Shown: one piece after another, positions 48,634 through 58,178 of the stretch
Position numbering within the stretch: the first letter of the stretch is position 1
How the letters are laid out: each line of letters starts with the position of its first letter
Assembly: GCF_029889845.1 (NCBI RefSeq)
Contig: NZ_JARANV010000002.1
Location: forward strand, 186,001 to 250,000
Direction: 5' to 3'
Origin: Halomonas sp. 25-S5
GTDB taxonomy: Bacteria > Pseudomonadota > Gammaproteobacteria > Pseudomonadales > Halomonadaceae
Length of the DNA stretch: 64,000 bases
Program-made: the position numbers and the translations under genes
Notes under the pieces: model-generated
The model's database searches: none
The model's input: only the letters and a program-made list of their open reading frames with translations
Told to the model about the DNA's origin: nothing

Positions 48634-49641
48634 ATGGCGGGCCGTCTCGGCGAGCGCTGGCTGGCGGCAGCCTATCGGGGCGATGCCTGGCTTCACGCCC
48701 TGCGACCGCTGGAGGCCCTCTATCGCCTGGTCGTGCGGCGTCGCGCCGCGGCCTTCGCCTCGGGCAGGCGGGCCGTCTGGCAGGCGCCGGTGCCGGTGAT
48801 CGTGGTCGGCAACATCACCCTGGGCGGCACCGGCAAGTCGCCGCTGGTGGCCTGGCTGGCGCGCTTTCTCGCCGAGCGGGGCTGGGCGCCCGGCATCCTC
48901 TCACGGGGCTATGGCGGTCGCAGCGACCGCTATCCATTGCTGCTGGACGCCGACACGCCGGTCACTGCCTGCGGCGATGAGCCGCGCATGCTGGCGGACC
49001 AGACGGGGGTGCCGGTGGTGGTCGACCCCGATCGCGCCCGGGGCGCGAGGCGACTGCTGGCGGCGGGGTGCGATATCCTGATCGGCGATGATGGCCTGCA
49101 GCACCTGGCGCTGGGCCGTGACCTGGAGCTGGTGGTCGTGGATGGCCGTCGCGGCTTCGGCAACGGGCGCTGCCTGCCGGCGGGGCCGCTGCGCGAGCCG
49201 CTGACGCGGCTCGACGGGGTGGATGCCGTGGTGATCAACGGCGAGCCGGCCTTCGACCCGCCGGCTGGGGCCCACGGCATGGCCCTGGTGGCGTCGGCCT
49301 GGCGCCGCCTCGGCGACGACCGGCGCGTGCCACCCACGCCGCCACCCTTCGCCGGTCCGGTGCATGCCCTGGCCGGGATCGGTCACCCGGCGCGCTTCTT
49401 CGCTACCCTGGAGGCGCTGGGCGTGGAGCCGATCCCCCACGCCTTCGGCGACCACCATCGCTTCACGGCGGCCGACCTGGCCTTCGCCGACCATCGGCCG
49501 GTGGTGATGACGGCCAAGGACGCGGTCAAGTGTCGCGAGCTGGCGCCCGTCGACAGCTGGGTCCTCGAGGTGGAGGCCCAGCCCGACGCCGCCTTCATCG
49601 ACTGGCTGCAGGCGCGGCTGGTGTCACTCTCAACCCAATGA
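48634..49641 (+). CDS. lpxK: Tetraacyldisaccharide 4'-kinase
   Basis: Phosphorylates the 4' position of the lipid A disaccharide. The 335-residue product has the P-loop [16 protein letters not shown], the conserved LSRGYGGRS, and [20 protein letters not shown], which includes the catalytic Asp-His. The position after msbA is standard. The C-terminus is typical for the family. Confidence 0.96.
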   Translation: MAGRLGERWLAAAYRGDAWLHALRPLEALYRLVVRRRAAAFASGRRAVWQAPVPVIVVGNITLGGTGKSPLVAWLARFLAERGWAPGILSRGYGGRSDRYPLLLDADTPVTACGDEPRMLADQTGVPVVVDPDRARGARRLLAAGCDILIGDDGLQHLALGRDLELVVVDGRRGFGNGRCLPAGPLREPLTRLDGVDAVVINGEPAFDPPAGAHGMALVASAWRRLGDDRRVPPTPPPFAGPVHALAGIGHPARFFATLEALGVEPIPHAFGDHHRFTAADLAFADHRPVVMTAKDAVKCRELAPVDSWVLEVEAQPDAAFIDWLQARLVSLSTQ

Positions 49642-49661
49642 AACCCATCCGAGGGGGAGTC

Positions 49662-49871
49662 ATGGACAAGGAACTGCTGGCGATGCTGGTCTGCCCGCTG
49701 TGCAAGGGCAAGCTGAAATACGACCGCGAGGCCGCGGAGCTGGCGTGTCGCTACGATGGCCTCGCCTACCCGATTCGTGACGGCATCCCGGTGATGCTGC
49801 CCGAGGAGGCCCGAGTGATGGACGTCGACGAGAAACTGCACGACTCCCCCGGTCGCGCCGGCGAGTCCTGA
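49662..49871 (+). CDS. Trm112 family protein (YcaR-like)
   Basis: Small Trm112-type protein between lpxK and kdsB, a place conserved from E. coli (ycaR) to Pseudomonas. The 69-residue product has [18 protein letters not shown], with a Cys-x-x-Cys pair, a third Cys in [12 protein letters not shown], and [12 protein letters not shown]. Eukaryotic Trm112 is a methyltransferase partner; the bacterial role is not clear. The ATG has GGGGGAG 4 bases before it. The frame upstream is open but unrelated. Confidence 0.92.
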   Translation: MDKELLAMLVCPLCKGKLKYDREAAELACRYDGLAYPIRDGIPVMLPEEARVMDVDEKLHDSPGRAGES

Positions 49872-49880
49872 GGAGGTCCC

Positions 49881-50651
49881 ATGCAGGAGTTCATCGCCGT
49901 CATCCCGGCGCGCTTCGCCTCCTCGCGGCTGCCCGGCAAGCCGCTCGCCGAGATCGCGGGCGAGCCCATGGTGGCCCACGTCTGGCGACGCGCACGGGAA
50001 AGCGCTGCCGCCCGGGTGGTGGTGGCCACCGATGACCGGCGCGTCGCCGAGGCGCTGGCCCCTTGCGGTGCCGAGGTGCTGCTGACCGCCGACGACCATC
50101 CCTCGGGCACCGACCGGCTGGCCGAGGTGGCCGAGCGACTGGGCCTGGCCGATGACGCCGTGCTGGTCAATGTTCAGGGCGACGAGCCGCTGATCCCGCC
50201 GCTGCTGATTGACCAGGTGGCGGCGCGGCTCTTCGAGGACCCGGATGCCTCCATCGCCACCCTGGCCGAGCCGATCAGCGACGTCGAGACGCTCTTCAAC
50301 CCCAATGCGGTCAAGGTGGTGCGTGCGCTCTCCGGGCGTGCTCTCTACTTCTCGCGGGCTCCCATCCCCTGGGACAGGGACGCCTTCGCGCGTCGGCCCG
50401 AGCTGCTCGAGACCGACGCCTGGCTGCGCCACATCGGCCTTTATGCCTATCGGGCGGGCTTTCTCGCCGAGTATCGCGACTGGCCCCCCTCGCCGCTGGA
50501 GCGCCTGGAGCAGCTCGAGCAGTTGCGGGCCCTGCACCATGGCCATGCCATCCAGGTGGCCCTGGCTCGGGTAGTGCACCCGGCGGGTGTGGACACCGAG
50601 GAGGACTTGGCGCGTGTTCGCGAGCTGCTGCAGCGCCCGGGAGGTCACTGA
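49881..50651 (+). CDS. kdsB: 3-deoxy-manno-octulosonate cytidylyltransferase
   Basis: Activates Kdo as CMP-Kdo for LPS inner-core assembly. The 256-residue product has [45 protein letters not shown] and [12 protein letters not shown], all typical. AGGAGG lies 5-6 bases before the ATG. Its TGA overlaps by one base the ATG of the ptpA remnant (TGATG). Confidence 0.97.
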   Translation: MQEFIAVIPARFASSRLPGKPLAEIAGEPMVAHVWRRARESAAARVVVATDDRRVAEALAPCGAEVLLTADDHPSGTDRLAEVAERLGLADDAVLVNVQGDEPLIPPLLIDQVAARLFEDPDASIATLAEPISDVETLFNPNAVKVVRALSGRALYFSRAPIPWDRDAFARRPELLETDAWLRHIGLYAYRAGFLAEYRDWPPSPLERLEQLEQLRALHHGHAIQVALARVVHPAGVDTEEDLARVRELLQRPGGH

Positions 50652-50752
50652 TGCGCGTGCTCTTCGTCTGTCTCGGCAATAGCTGTCGCTCGCCCACCGC
50701 CGAGGGCGTGTTCCGTCGCCTGCTCGAGGCGCGCCGGGAGCCCGGGTCTTGA
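50651..50752 (+). pseudogene. ptpA: Low-molecular-weight protein tyrosine phosphatase remnant
   Basis: The 33-codon frame encodes [19 protein letters not shown], the phosphatase loop Cys7-x5-Arg13 of the low-molecular-weight PTP family, and then ends after VFRRLLEARREPGS. Family members have about 150-160 residues, so the catalytic Asp and the rest of the fold are missing. In Pseudomonas a full ptpA lies exactly here, between kdsB and murB. The intact start and the stop that overlaps murB suggest an internal in-frame deletion, perhaps between similar segments (CTGCTCGAGGC type). The fragment should be inactive, but its translation may still couple kdsB to murB. Confidence 0.85.
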
Positions 50753-51768
50753 GCCTGGCGCTTCGGGCCCCTCACGACCTCTCCCGGGCCAATACCCTGG
50801 GCCTGCCGTGCCGGGCGGAGCGCTTCGTCTCACCCGGAAGCATCGGCGACCTGCGTGAGGCGCTGGACCTGGCCCATCACGAGGGCTGGCCGCTGACCCT
50901 GCTGGGTGGCGGCAGCAACCTGATCCTGCCGGCATGGCTCCCGGGCCTGGTGGTGCGGCCCGCCATGTGCGACTGGTGGCTGGAGGAGGGCGAAGGCGAC
51001 AGCGTCCTCGTCCATGCCGAGGCCGCGGTGGTGTGGCACGAGCTGGTCATGGCGCTGGCCGCCAGGGGCCTGTGGGGCATCGAGAATCTGGCGCTTATTC
51101 CCGGGCACTGCGGGGCCGCGCCAATCCAGAACATCGGCGCCTATGGCGTGGAACTCAGTGATCTCATCGAGGCAGTGCATCTGGTCCATCTCGACGATGG
51201 CCGCGAGGCGGTACTCTCGCCGGCGGCGTGTGCCTTCGGCTATCGCGACAGCGTCTTCAAGGGCGCCCTGGACGGGCGCGTGGTGATCACCCGGCTGGTG
51301 CTGCGCCTGTCGCGCACACCGAGTCCCCGGCTCGGCTACGGTGACCTGGCCGGCCGGGTCGGTGCCGAGCCCTCGGCGCGGGAGGTGGCCGAGGCGGTCT
51401 GCGCGATCCGCCGCGAGAAGCTGCCCGACCCGGCCCTGCTGGGCAATGCCGGGAGCTTCTTCAAGAACCCCCTGGTGGCGGCCGACCTGGCCCGGCGGCT
51501 AGTCGACGACCATCCGACGCTGCCGCACTTCCCCCAGCCCGACGGGCGCGTGAAGCTGGCGGCCGGCTGGCTGATCGACCACTGCGGCCTCAAGGGCTGG
51601 CGACAGGGCCATTTCGGCGTGCATGAGCGCCAGGCGCTGGTGCTGGTGCACTTCGGTGGAGGCAATGCGGCGGAACTGATCGACTTTGCCGGGCGGGTGG
51701 CCGACACCGTGCGCGAACGTTTCAGCGTGACGCTGGAGCGCGAGCCCCGTCTGGCCGTGCCGGCCTGA
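50749..51768 (+). CDS. murB: UDP-N-acetylenolpyruvoylglucosamine reductase
   Basis: FAD enzyme that reduces UDP-GlcNAc-enolpyruvate to UDP-MurNAc. The 339-residue product has LLGGGSNLIL (FAD binding), IPGHCGAAPIQNIGAYGVEL, FGYRDSVFK and GNAGSFFKNP with the catalytic Ser. It is a type I MurB. The start is TTG at 50749, with GGGAG 8 bases before it and overlap with the stop of the ptpA remnant. No ATG fits the family N-terminus. Confidence 0.95.
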   Translation: MSLALRAPHDLSRANTLGLPCRAERFVSPGSIGDLREALDLAHHEGWPLTLLGGGSNLILPAWLPGLVVRPAMCDWWLEEGEGDSVLVHAEAAVVWHELVMALAARGLWGIENLALIPGHCGAAPIQNIGAYGVELSDLIEAVHLVHLDDGREAVLSPAACAFGYRDSVFKGALDGRVVITRLVLRLSRTPSPRLGYGDLAGRVGAEPSAREVAEAVCAIRREKLPDPALLGNAGSFFKNPLVAADLARRLVDDHPTLPHFPQPDGRVKLAAGWLIDHCGLKGWRQGHFGVHERQALVLVHFGGGNAAELIDFAGRVADTVRERFSVTLEREPRLAVPA

Positions 51769-51797
51769 TTCTGCCCGGTTCTTCCCGGCCCTGACAC

Positions 51798-51831
51798 GAC
51801 AGCGCCCGCAGCCATGGCTGCGGGCGCTGTC
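51798..51831. terminator. Bidirectional terminator between murB and rne
   Basis: GACAGCGCCCGCAGCC and its complement form a perfect 16-base stem with a minimal AT centre, between convergent stops. Confidence 0.85.
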
Positions 51832-51856
51832 ATTGGTGCAGGGGGAAAGCGGGGGC

Positions 51857-54799
51857 TCAGCCCTGCTTGCCCTCCTGGGCCTTGGCCTCCTGCTCACGAC
51901 GGCGGATCTCCCGCGGGTCGTTGTGAGCGCGGCGACGGCGGCTGGCGCGGCTCTCCGTCGTCTTCTCCTCGGCCTTCGCTTTCTCGACAGCCTTCTCCTC
52001 CGACTGGACGTCAGCCTGCGGTTCGGCGGGTTTCTCGGCCGGCTTCTGCTCGGCCTTGGGCTCGGCTTTCGCTTCGGCGGGCTTCTGCTCGGCCTTGGGC
52101 TCGGCTTTCGCTTCGGCGGGCTTCTCGGCCGGCTTCTGCTCGGCCTTGGGCTCGGCTTTCGCTTCGGCGGGCTTCTGCTCGGCCTTCGCTTCAGCAGGCG
52201 CCGGTTCGGCCTTGGCTGCCTGGCCACTTGGCTGCTTGGCTGCCTCGGTGTCGGCCTTCGCCTCGACGGGCTCGGTCGGTTTCTGCTCGGCCTTGGGCGC
52301 CTCTGGCTTGGGCTCGGCTTTCGCTTCGGCAGGCGCCGGTTCGCCCTTGGCTGCCTGGCCGCTTGGCTGCTTGGCTGCCTCAGTGTCGGCCTTCGCCTCG
52401 GCAGGCTTCTCGGCCGGCTTGGCGTCGGCGTTCACTTCAGCCGGCTGGGCCTCGTCCTTGACTGCCTCGGCTTCGGGCTTGACCTCGGCCTGCAGGCGTT
52501 GCTGCTCGGCCTCGGCCTTGGGGTTGATGGCATGCTTGCGCGTGCGTTGGCGCGGGTTGTTGCGAGTGCGCTTGGGCTTGCCGTCATCCACCGGGGCCTC
52601 GGCGGCTGCCGGCGTCTCGGCACGCTTTTCGCTTGGCATCTCGGCCGGCTTGTCACTGCCTTTCTGGCGGCGGGCGTCGTCGCGGGGCTTCTCGTCACGG
52701 GGCTTCTCGTCACGGGGCTTCTGATCACGGGGCTTTTCATCACGATCCTTGGGCGCCTCCTGTGAGCGTGCCTGGCGGCCCTCTTCCGGGCGACCGCCGC
52801 GTGCACGACCGCCGCGGCTGCCGCGGCCCTCGGTGCCGGCGGGCTTGCTTTCGCCCCGCTCGCCTTCCTGGCGTGATGAACCGCGCCGTTCATCGCTGCG
52901 CGGGCGACGCTGGCGGCCGTTGCGGCCGCCGCGCTCGTCGTCGCGCTGGGCGGGCTGGTGTGCGCCTTGATCAGAGCGTGCCTCGCCCGAGCGGGCGGAC
53001 GGTTTCTGCTCGGTACGGGCAGGTGCCTCGTCGCTGCCGAGCAGCTTGGTCAGGCCCTTGACCAGGCGACCCAGCACGCCGGCCTGGGGTTCGGCGACGG
53101 GCGGGGCGGCCGGTGCCTTGGGCGTTGCCTTGGCCGCTGCCTTGGGCGGCGTTGGTGCTGGCGCCTCCTCCTGCTGCAGGGACGCGGGCGCCGGCTCGTG
53201 GTGGACCACCGTCTTGACGGCGGCCTCGGCGCGCTGGACCGGCTTGCCGAAGGCGGCCTCTGGCTCCTGGCCCACCTCGGTGTCGGTGGAGAGCTCGAAG
53301 CTGGACAGGGTCGCGGCGCCTTCCTCGTCCACGTGGTCGTCGCGAAAGCGCTGGACGTCGTAGTGGGGCGTGTCCATGTCCGGGTTGGGCAGCATCAAGA
53401 CGCGCACGCCCTGGCGCCGCTCGATCTCGGCCAGCACGGCGCGCTTCTCGTTGAGCAGGTAGGTGGCCACCGGCACCGGCAGGATGGCGCGGATCTGGGC
53501 GCTGCGCTCCTTCATCGCCTCTTCCTCGATCAGGCGCATGATGGAGAGCGAGATGGAGCGCACGTCGCGGATGGTGCCCTGGCCGTCGCAGCGCGGGCAG
53601 ACCACGCCGCTGGTCTCGCCCAGCGAGGGGCGCAGGCGCTGGCGGGACATCTCCATCAGGCCGAAGCGCGAGATGCGGCCGATCTGCACCCGGGCGCGGT
53701 CGAGCTTGAGCGCGTCGCGCATGCGGTTCTCGACCTCACGCTGGTTGCGCGCCGGGCTCATGTCGATGAAGTCGATCACCACCAGGCCGCCGATGTCGCG
53801 CAGGCGCAGCTGGCGGGCGATCTCGTCGGCCGCCTCCAGGTTGGTTTGCAGCGCGGTCTCCTCGATGTCGCTGCCGCGGGTGGCCCGCGCCGAGTTGATG
53901 TCGATGGAGACCAGCGCCTCGGTGTGGTCGATGACGGTGGAGCCGCCGGAGGGCAGCTTGACCTCGCGCTCGTAGGCGGTCTCGATCTGCGACTCGATCT
54001 GGAAGCGCGAGAAGAGCGGGACCTCGTCGACGTAGAGCTTGATCTTCTGCTGGTAGGAGGGCATCACCTGGCGGATGAAGGCCAGCGCCTCCTGGTGAAC
54101 CTGCTCGCTGTCGATCAGCACCTCGCCGATGTCCTGGCGCAGGTAGTCGCGCATGGCGCGGATGATGACGTTGGATTCGCGGTAGATCAGGAAGGGCGCC
54201 GGGCGCTTGCCGGCCTCCTCGGTGACCGATTCCCAGACCTGCACCAGGTAGTCCAGGTCCCACTGCAGTTCCTCGGGGGAGCGGCCGATACCGGCCGTGC
54301 GCACGATCAGGCCCATCTTGTCGGGCACGGTCAGCTGGCTCATGGCCTCCTTGAGCTGGCTGCGCTCCTCGCCCTCGATGCGCCGCGAGATGCCGCCAGC
54401 CCGGGGGTTGTTGGGCATCAGCACCAGGAAGCGACCGGCGAGGCTGATGAAGGTGGTCAGGGCGGCGCCCTTGTTGCCGCGCTCCTCCTTGTCCACCTGG
54501 ACGATGACTTCCTGGCCCTCCTTGAGCACTTCCTTAATGCTGGGGCGGCCCGAGGGTTCCTTCAGGAAGTAGTCGCGGGACACCTCCTTGAGGGGCAAGA
54601 AGCCGTGGCGGTCGGCACCGAAGTCGACGAAGGCGGCTTCGAGGGAGGGTTCTACGCGGGTGATCTTGCCGCGGTAGATGTTGGCTTTCTTCTGTTCCCG
54701 GGCACCGGACTCGATGTCCAGGTCGTAGAGGCGTTGTCCATCGACCAGCGCGACCCGCAGCTCTTCGGGCTGGGTCGCATTGATGAGCATCCGTTTCAT
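51857..54799 (-). CDS. rne: Ribonuclease E
   Basis: Endonuclease that starts mRNA decay and processes rRNA and tRNA precursors; it scaffolds the degradosome. The 980-residue product begins [21 protein letters not shown], then has the S1 domain, 5' sensor, catalytic domain with [18 protein letters not shown] and [17 protein letters not shown], and the zinc link CPRC near 404. The C-terminal half (after about 520) is disordered, with Arg-rich RNA-binding stretches and long Ala-Pro-Glu-Lys repeats. The start at 54799 is used rather than an ATG four codons upstream. A long leader precedes it, as in E. coli, where RNase E represses its own synthesis. Confidence 0.96.
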   Translation of the reverse strand: MKRMLINATQPEELRVALVDGQRLYDLDIESGAREQKKANIYRGKITRVEPSLEAAFVDFGADRHGFLPLKEVSRDYFLKEPSGRPSIKEVLKEGQEVIVQVDKEERGNKGAALTTFISLAGRFLVLMPNNPRAGGISRRIEGEERSQLKEAMSQLTVPDKMGLIVRTAGIGRSPEELQWDLDYLVQVWESVTEEAGKRPAPFLIYRESNVIIRAMRDYLRQDIGEVLIDSEQVHQEALAFIRQVMPSYQQKIKLYVDEVPLFSRFQIESQIETAYEREVKLPSGGSTVIDHTEALVSIDINSARATRGSDIEETALQTNLEAADEIARQLRLRDIGGLVVIDFIDMSPARNQREVENRMRDALKLDRARVQIGRISRFGLMEMSRQRLRPSLGETSGVVCPRCDGQGTIRDVRSISLSIMRLIEEEAMKERSAQIRAILPVPVATYLLNEKRAVLAEIERRQGVRVLMLPNPDMDTPHYDVQRFRDDHVDEEGAATLSSFELSTDTEVGQEPEAAFGKPVQRAEAAVKTVVHHEPAPASLQQEEAPAPTPPKAAAKATPKAPAAPPVAEPQAGVLGRLVKGLTKLLGSDEAPARTEQKPSARSGEARSDQGAHQPAQRDDERGGRNGRQRRPRSDERRGSSRQEGERGESKPAGTEGRGSRGGRARGGRPEEGRQARSQEAPKDRDEKPRDQKPRDEKPRDEKPRDDARRQKGSDKPAEMPSEKRAETPAAAEAPVDDGKPKRTRNNPRQRTRKHAINPKAEAEQQRLQAEVKPEAEAVKDEAQPAEVNADAKPAEKPAEAKADTEAAKQPSGQAAKGEPAPAEAKAEPKPEAPKAEQKPTEPVEAKADTEAAKQPSGQAAKAEPAPAEAKAEQKPAEAKAEPKAEQKPAEKPAEAKAEPKAEQKPAEAKAEPKAEQKPAEKPAEPQADVQSEEKAVEKAKAEEKTTESRASRRRRAHNDPREIRRREQEAKAQEGKQG
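52041..52404 (-). repeat. Tandem and direct repeats in the rne 3' half
   Basis: A 39-base unit occurs three times (52041-52079, 52080-52118, 52131-52169), with a further partial unit, encoding variants of [13 protein letters not shown]. An 85-base segment at 52185-52269 is repeated nearly exactly at 52320-52404, offset by 45 codons. All copies keep the reading frame. Confidence 0.85.
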
Positions 54800-55261
54800 G
54801 TCGTCTCGCAAGTAGGGACGCGCCGGACGGCGTTCAGCGACGGAGGCGAACCGCTGGTTGCTGCGTGCTTGTGCTCAGCGCATGTCGCGGATGCGGTAGT
54901 GCGCCCGACCGGCTCGAGTCATCCTTGCACGATGACTCCGATTCGGCATGATCATGTTGAGTACGGGGCGGAGGCAGGACATGTCTCGGTGGGACGTCAC
55001 CCATCCGGCCCTGCGGTCACCGCCAACACCTGGCATTCATCGATTCGCCAACGCCGGCCATCGGCACGTTGTTGTACGTATCCCGTGATCTTCGGCCGTG
55101 CTGCAAGGAGCGCGACCGAAGCCGGGCGTGGCGTTGTAGCGCTTGCTTGTCGGCGGCGGGACCCCGGATTGGCGAGGATCGTCGCGGCCTGATCTTTTCG
55201 CTCCGGCCTGCGTGTCTGTCGTGCAGGCGCTCTGGCGGGTCGTGACAACCCATTGAAGCGA
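54800..55261 (-). promoter_or_regulatory. Long 5' leader of rne
   Basis: No gene is seen in the 564 bases between rne and rluC. From the predicted start the rne leader would be about 460 bases. It contains a perfect 8-base hairpin at 54916-54938 (GAGTCATC / GATGACTC, 7-base loop). In enterics the rne leader folds into hairpins bound by RNase E for autoregulation; the same role here is inferred. Confidence 0.5.
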
Positions 55262-55267
55262 GGTGGC

Positions 55268-55296
55268 AATATAACAGCAAAGGGGGTGGCCAGCAA
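55268..55296 (-). promoter_or_regulatory. Promoter of rne
   Basis: On the - strand TTGCTG (55296-55291) and TATATT (55273-55268) are 17 bases apart, a good sigma-70 match. Confidence 0.65.
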
Positions 55297-55363
55297 TTGG
55301 CGCAGGATGGCTCGCACTGCGGTAGAATGCGCCTTTCGAGCGGGTATCCAGTGGAGTGGCGGC

Positions 55364-56311
55364 ATGGCCGAAGGGCGCGAGGTGCAGTGGGTGGAAGTGG
55401 CCGAGGGCCAGGTCGGCCAGCGGGTCGACAACTTCCTGTTGACGCGCATGAAGGGGGCGCCCAGGGCGCTCATCTATCGCATCGTGCGCAAGGGCGAGGT
55501 ACGGGTGAACAAGAAGCGGGTCAAGGCCGATACCCGCTTGGCGTTGGGCGACCTGGTGCGGATCCCGCCGCTGCGCCTCAGCCCCCGCGAGGCGGTCCGC
55601 GAGGTCAGCGACAACCTGCGCAACTTGCTCGCCGGCAGCGTGCTGCTGGAGGGGCGCGACTGGCTTGTGATCAACAAGCCCTCGGGACTCGCCGTGCATG
55701 GCGGCAGCGGGGTGAAGATCGGCCTGATCGAGGCCTTGCGCCAGGTGCGCGAGGACCTCGACTTCCTGGAGCTGGTCCATCGCCTGGATCGTGACACCTC
55801 GGGCTGCCTGCTGCTGGCCAAGTCGCGCCCGGCGCTGCTGGCGCTCAACGCCTCGCTCAAGGAGCGCCAGATGGACAAGCAGTACCTGGCGCTGGTGGCC
55901 GGGCGCTGGCCGGCACGACGCGACTTCGTCAGCGCCCGGCTCGACCGCTTCGAGCTCGCCAACGGCGAGCGACGGGTGCGGGTCGATGCGGCCGGCAAGG
56001 TGGCCCGCACACGCTTCGCGGTGCGCGAGGCCTTCGAGAGGGTCACCCTGATCGAGGCCGAGCCGGTCACCGGGCGGACCCACCAGATCCGCGTGCATGC
56101 GGCCCATGCCGGCCATCCGCTGCTCGGCGACGACAAGTACGGCAGCCGCGAGAGCCAGCGGCTATCCGCCACACTGGGCCTGTCGCGGCTATTCCTGCAT
56201 GCCGCGGCCCTGACCTTTCCCGAACCCAGCAGTGGCCGCCCGGTGCGGATCAAGGCGCCGTTGCCTGCTGAGCTCGAAACGGCGCTTGCCCGCGCCCGCC
56301 AGTCCCGCTGA
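55364..56311 (+). CDS. rluC: 23S rRNA pseudouridine synthase RluC
   Basis: Makes pseudouridines at positions 955, 2504 and 2580 of 23S rRNA (E. coli numbering). The 315-residue product has an N-terminal S4 RNA-binding domain (GQRVDNFLLTRM, VRVNKKRVKADTRL) and the RluA-type catalytic domain with VHRLDRDTSG, whose Asp is the nucleophile, and GRTHQIRVHAAHAGHP. GGAG lies 7 bases before the ATG. Divergent from rne, as in E. coli; a TAGAAT at 55323 is a possible -10. Confidence 0.96.
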   Translation: MAEGREVQWVEVAEGQVGQRVDNFLLTRMKGAPRALIYRIVRKGEVRVNKKRVKADTRLALGDLVRIPPLRLSPREAVREVSDNLRNLLAGSVLLEGRDWLVINKPSGLAVHGGSGVKIGLIEALRQVREDLDFLELVHRLDRDTSGCLLLAKSRPALLALNASLKERQMDKQYLALVAGRWPARRDFVSARLDRFELANGERRVRVDAAGKVARTRFAVREAFERVTLIEAEPVTGRTHQIRVHAAHAGHPLLGDDKYGSRESQRLSATLGLSRLFLHAAALTFPEPSSGRPVRIKAPLPAELETALARARQSR

Positions 56312-56323
56312 CACGGAGGCCTC

Positions 56324-56974
56324 ATGCGCTATCGACTGGCCATCTTCGACTGGGATGGCACCCTGATGGACTCCATCGCGCGGATCGTCTCCAGCATGCA
56401 GGCGGCGTCTCGGGAAGCTGGCTGGGGCGAGCTGGAGGCGGAGGCGGTCCGCAACATCATCGGCCTGGGGCTGCCCGAGGCTATCGCCAGCCTCTGTCCC
56501 GGCATCGACGCCGAGCGTGGCGAGCTGCTCAGGGCGCGCTATGCCCATCACTTCGTCGAGGGCGATACCGGCCCCATGCGCTTCTATCCCGGGGTCGAGG
56601 CCGGGCTGGTCGGGCTGCGGGGCAGGGCTGGCCAGCGCCTGGCCGTGGCCACCGGCAAGAGTCGTCGCGGCCTGGACCGCATCTTCCGCGAGAGTGATAG
56701 CGGTGGCTGGTTCCATGCCAGCCGTACCGCCGACGAGACGCTCTCCAAGCCGCATCCTCGGATGCTCGAGGAGCTCCTCGTCGAGCTCGATGTCGCGGTC
56801 GGCGAGGCGGTGATGATTGGCGATACCGAATACGACCTCGAGATGGCCCGGGCGCTGGGCATGGACCGGGTGGCGGTGACCTGGGGCGTGCATGCCCCGG
56901 CGCGCCTGGCCGCCAGCCGCCCGGTATTCACCGCCGAGGCGGTGCCCGACCTCTTCGACTGGCTGCACGGCTAG
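56324..56974 (+). CDS. HAD-family hydrolase (phosphoglycolate-phosphatase-like)
   Basis: HAD-superfamily phosphatase with the helical cap of subclass I. The 216-residue product has motif I FDWDGTLMDS with the nucleophile Asp and the acid-base Asp, motif II ATGKSRRGL, the Lys of SKPHPRML, and motif III GDTEYDLEMARALG. The substrate is unknown; relatives include phosphoglycolate and nucleotide phosphatases. The location between rluC and an S49 peptidase gene is the same in Pseudomonas. GGAGG lies before the ATG. Confidence 0.92.
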   Translation: MRYRLAIFDWDGTLMDSIARIVSSMQAASREAGWGELEAEAVRNIIGLGLPEAIASLCPGIDAERGELLRARYAHHFVEGDTGPMRFYPGVEAGLVGLRGRAGQRLAVATGKSRRGLDRIFRESDSGGWFHASRTADETLSKPHPRMLEELLVELDVAVGEAVMIGDTEYDLEMARALGMDRVAVTWGVHAPARLAASRPVFTAEAVPDLFDWLHG

Positions 56975-56996
56975 CTGACCAAGGAACAGGACGACC

Positions 56997-58082
56997 ATGA
57001 GTGACGACGACAAGCGCGACGATCGCTGGACCCGCGGACCGGAGCTGACCCCGGAACAGGCGCGCCGCGAGCGCGAGACGGAGCGAGCTGGCGCGGCGCC
57101 GCCGCCCGGCGAGGATGCCGAGACGCTGCGCGAGCGCCAGCGCCTGGCCCAGCTGGAGATGATGGGCCGCTGGATCGACGGGGTCTTGGTGGAGCAGCGA
57201 CGTTCGCGGCGCTGGAAGCTGTTCTTCCGCTTCTTCTTTGCGCTGCTGATCCTGGCCTCGCTGTCGGTCACGCTCTACAGGATCCTGGGCACCCCGGGCG
57301 CCGGGACGCCTGCTCGGCCGCACCTCGGCGTCGTCGAGGTCACGGGAGTGATCGACAGCGATTCGCCGGCCAGCGCCGAGCGCATCATCGAGGGCCTGGA
57401 GCGGGCCTGGAAGGCGGAACAGGCCGAGGCGGTGGTGCTGCATATCAACAGCCCTGGCGGCAGCCCCGTGCAATCCCAGCGCATCTTCGAGGCGGTAATG
57501 CGGTTGCGCGAGTCCGGCGACAAGCCAGTGCTGGCGGTGATCGAGGATATCGGCGCCAGTGGCGCCTACTACGTGGCCGCGGCGGCCGACGAGATCATCG
57601 CCGCACCGGCCAGCCTGGTGGGCTCGATTGGGGTCATCCACGCCGGTTTCGGCTTCGAGGAGGCCATCGGGCGCCTGGGCGTCGAGCGTCGTGTCTTCAC
57701 GGCCGGCGAGAACAAGGCGTTCCTCGACCCCTTCTCGGACATCGCCCCGGCACAGCGCGAGTTCTGGCAGGCGGTGCTGACCACCACCCACCGCCAGTTC
57801 ATCGACGACGTGCGCGAGGGGCGCGGCGACCGACTGGCCGACGACGAGCGGCTGTTCAGCGGGTTGATCTGGAGCGGCGAGCAGGCCCTCGAGCTGGGGC
57901 TGGTGGACCGGCTCGACAGCCTCGATGGCGTGGCCCGCGCCAGGCTCGGCGAGGCGCGCCTGCGCGACTACACGCCGCGCCTGGATCCTCTCGAGCGGAT
58001 CTCCCGCCAGTTCGGCCGGGTCGCCGCCGAGTGGTTGGGGGTGTCGCGCGCCGACTCGCCGCTGCGCTATCAGCTACCTTGA
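56997..58082 (+). CDS. S49 family signal-peptide-peptidase-like protease
   Basis: Membrane-anchored serine protease of the SppA/SohB family, which degrades signal peptides or membrane fragments. The 361-residue product has a charged cytoplasmic N-terminus (about 1-75), one membrane helix (about 80-97) and a periplasmic protease domain with INSPGGSPVQSQRI, ASGAYYVAAAADEI, and SLVGSIGVI, which contains the conserved Ser; ENKAFLDPF is nearby. The catalytic Lys assignment is by family. It is the single-domain form, half the size of E. coli SppA. No maf gene lies between it and yceD. Confidence 0.93.
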   Translation: MSDDDKRDDRWTRGPELTPEQARRERETERAGAAPPPGEDAETLRERQRLAQLEMMGRWIDGVLVEQRRSRRWKLFFRFFFALLILASLSVTLYRILGTPGAGTPARPHLGVVEVTGVIDSDSPASAERIIEGLERAWKAEQAEAVVLHINSPGGSPVQSQRIFEAVMRLRESGDKPVLAVIEDIGASGAYYVAAAADEIIAAPASLVGSIGVIHAGFGFEEAIGRLGVERRVFTAGENKAFLDPFSDIAPAQREFWQAVLTTTHRQFIDDVREGRGDRLADDERLFSGLIWSGEQALELGLVDRLDSLDGVARARLGEARLRDYTPRLDPLERISRQFGRVAAEWLGVSRADSPLRYQLP

Positions 58083-58140
58083 GAGCGCCTAGCGTCGAGC
58101 AGGCTGTCGAGCACTGCTATCGAGCGGGGCCCCGGGCCTT

Positions 58141-58169
58141 TTGACAGAGGCAGGGGGAGTGCCTATCAT
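58141..58169 (+). promoter_or_regulatory. Strong promoter directly before yceD
   Basis: Consensus TTGACA (58141-58146), 17-base spacer, TATCAT (58164-58169). The expected start, about 7 bases later, is only some 3 bases before the yceD ATG at 58179. Confidence 0.75.
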
Positions 58170-58178
58170 TGCGCGCCT

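Noticed and set aside
50651..50752. Reading the ptpA fragment as a real small protein
   Set aside because: The catalytic loop alone cannot fold as the phosphatase, and the rest of the family is missing, so it is called a remnant, although it may still be translated.
51833..52765. + strand ORF rich in Gly-Leu-Arg repeats
   Set aside because: It is the complement of the Ala-Pro-Glu-Lys repeats of RNase E; the apparent membrane-like repeats come from the antisense reading.
52958..55192. Long + strand ORF of 744 codons antisense to rne
   Set aside because: It mirrors the RNase E frame in a GC-rich gene; the composition is typical of a shadow frame (Asp, Gly, His, Leu, Val) and no domain is recognisable.
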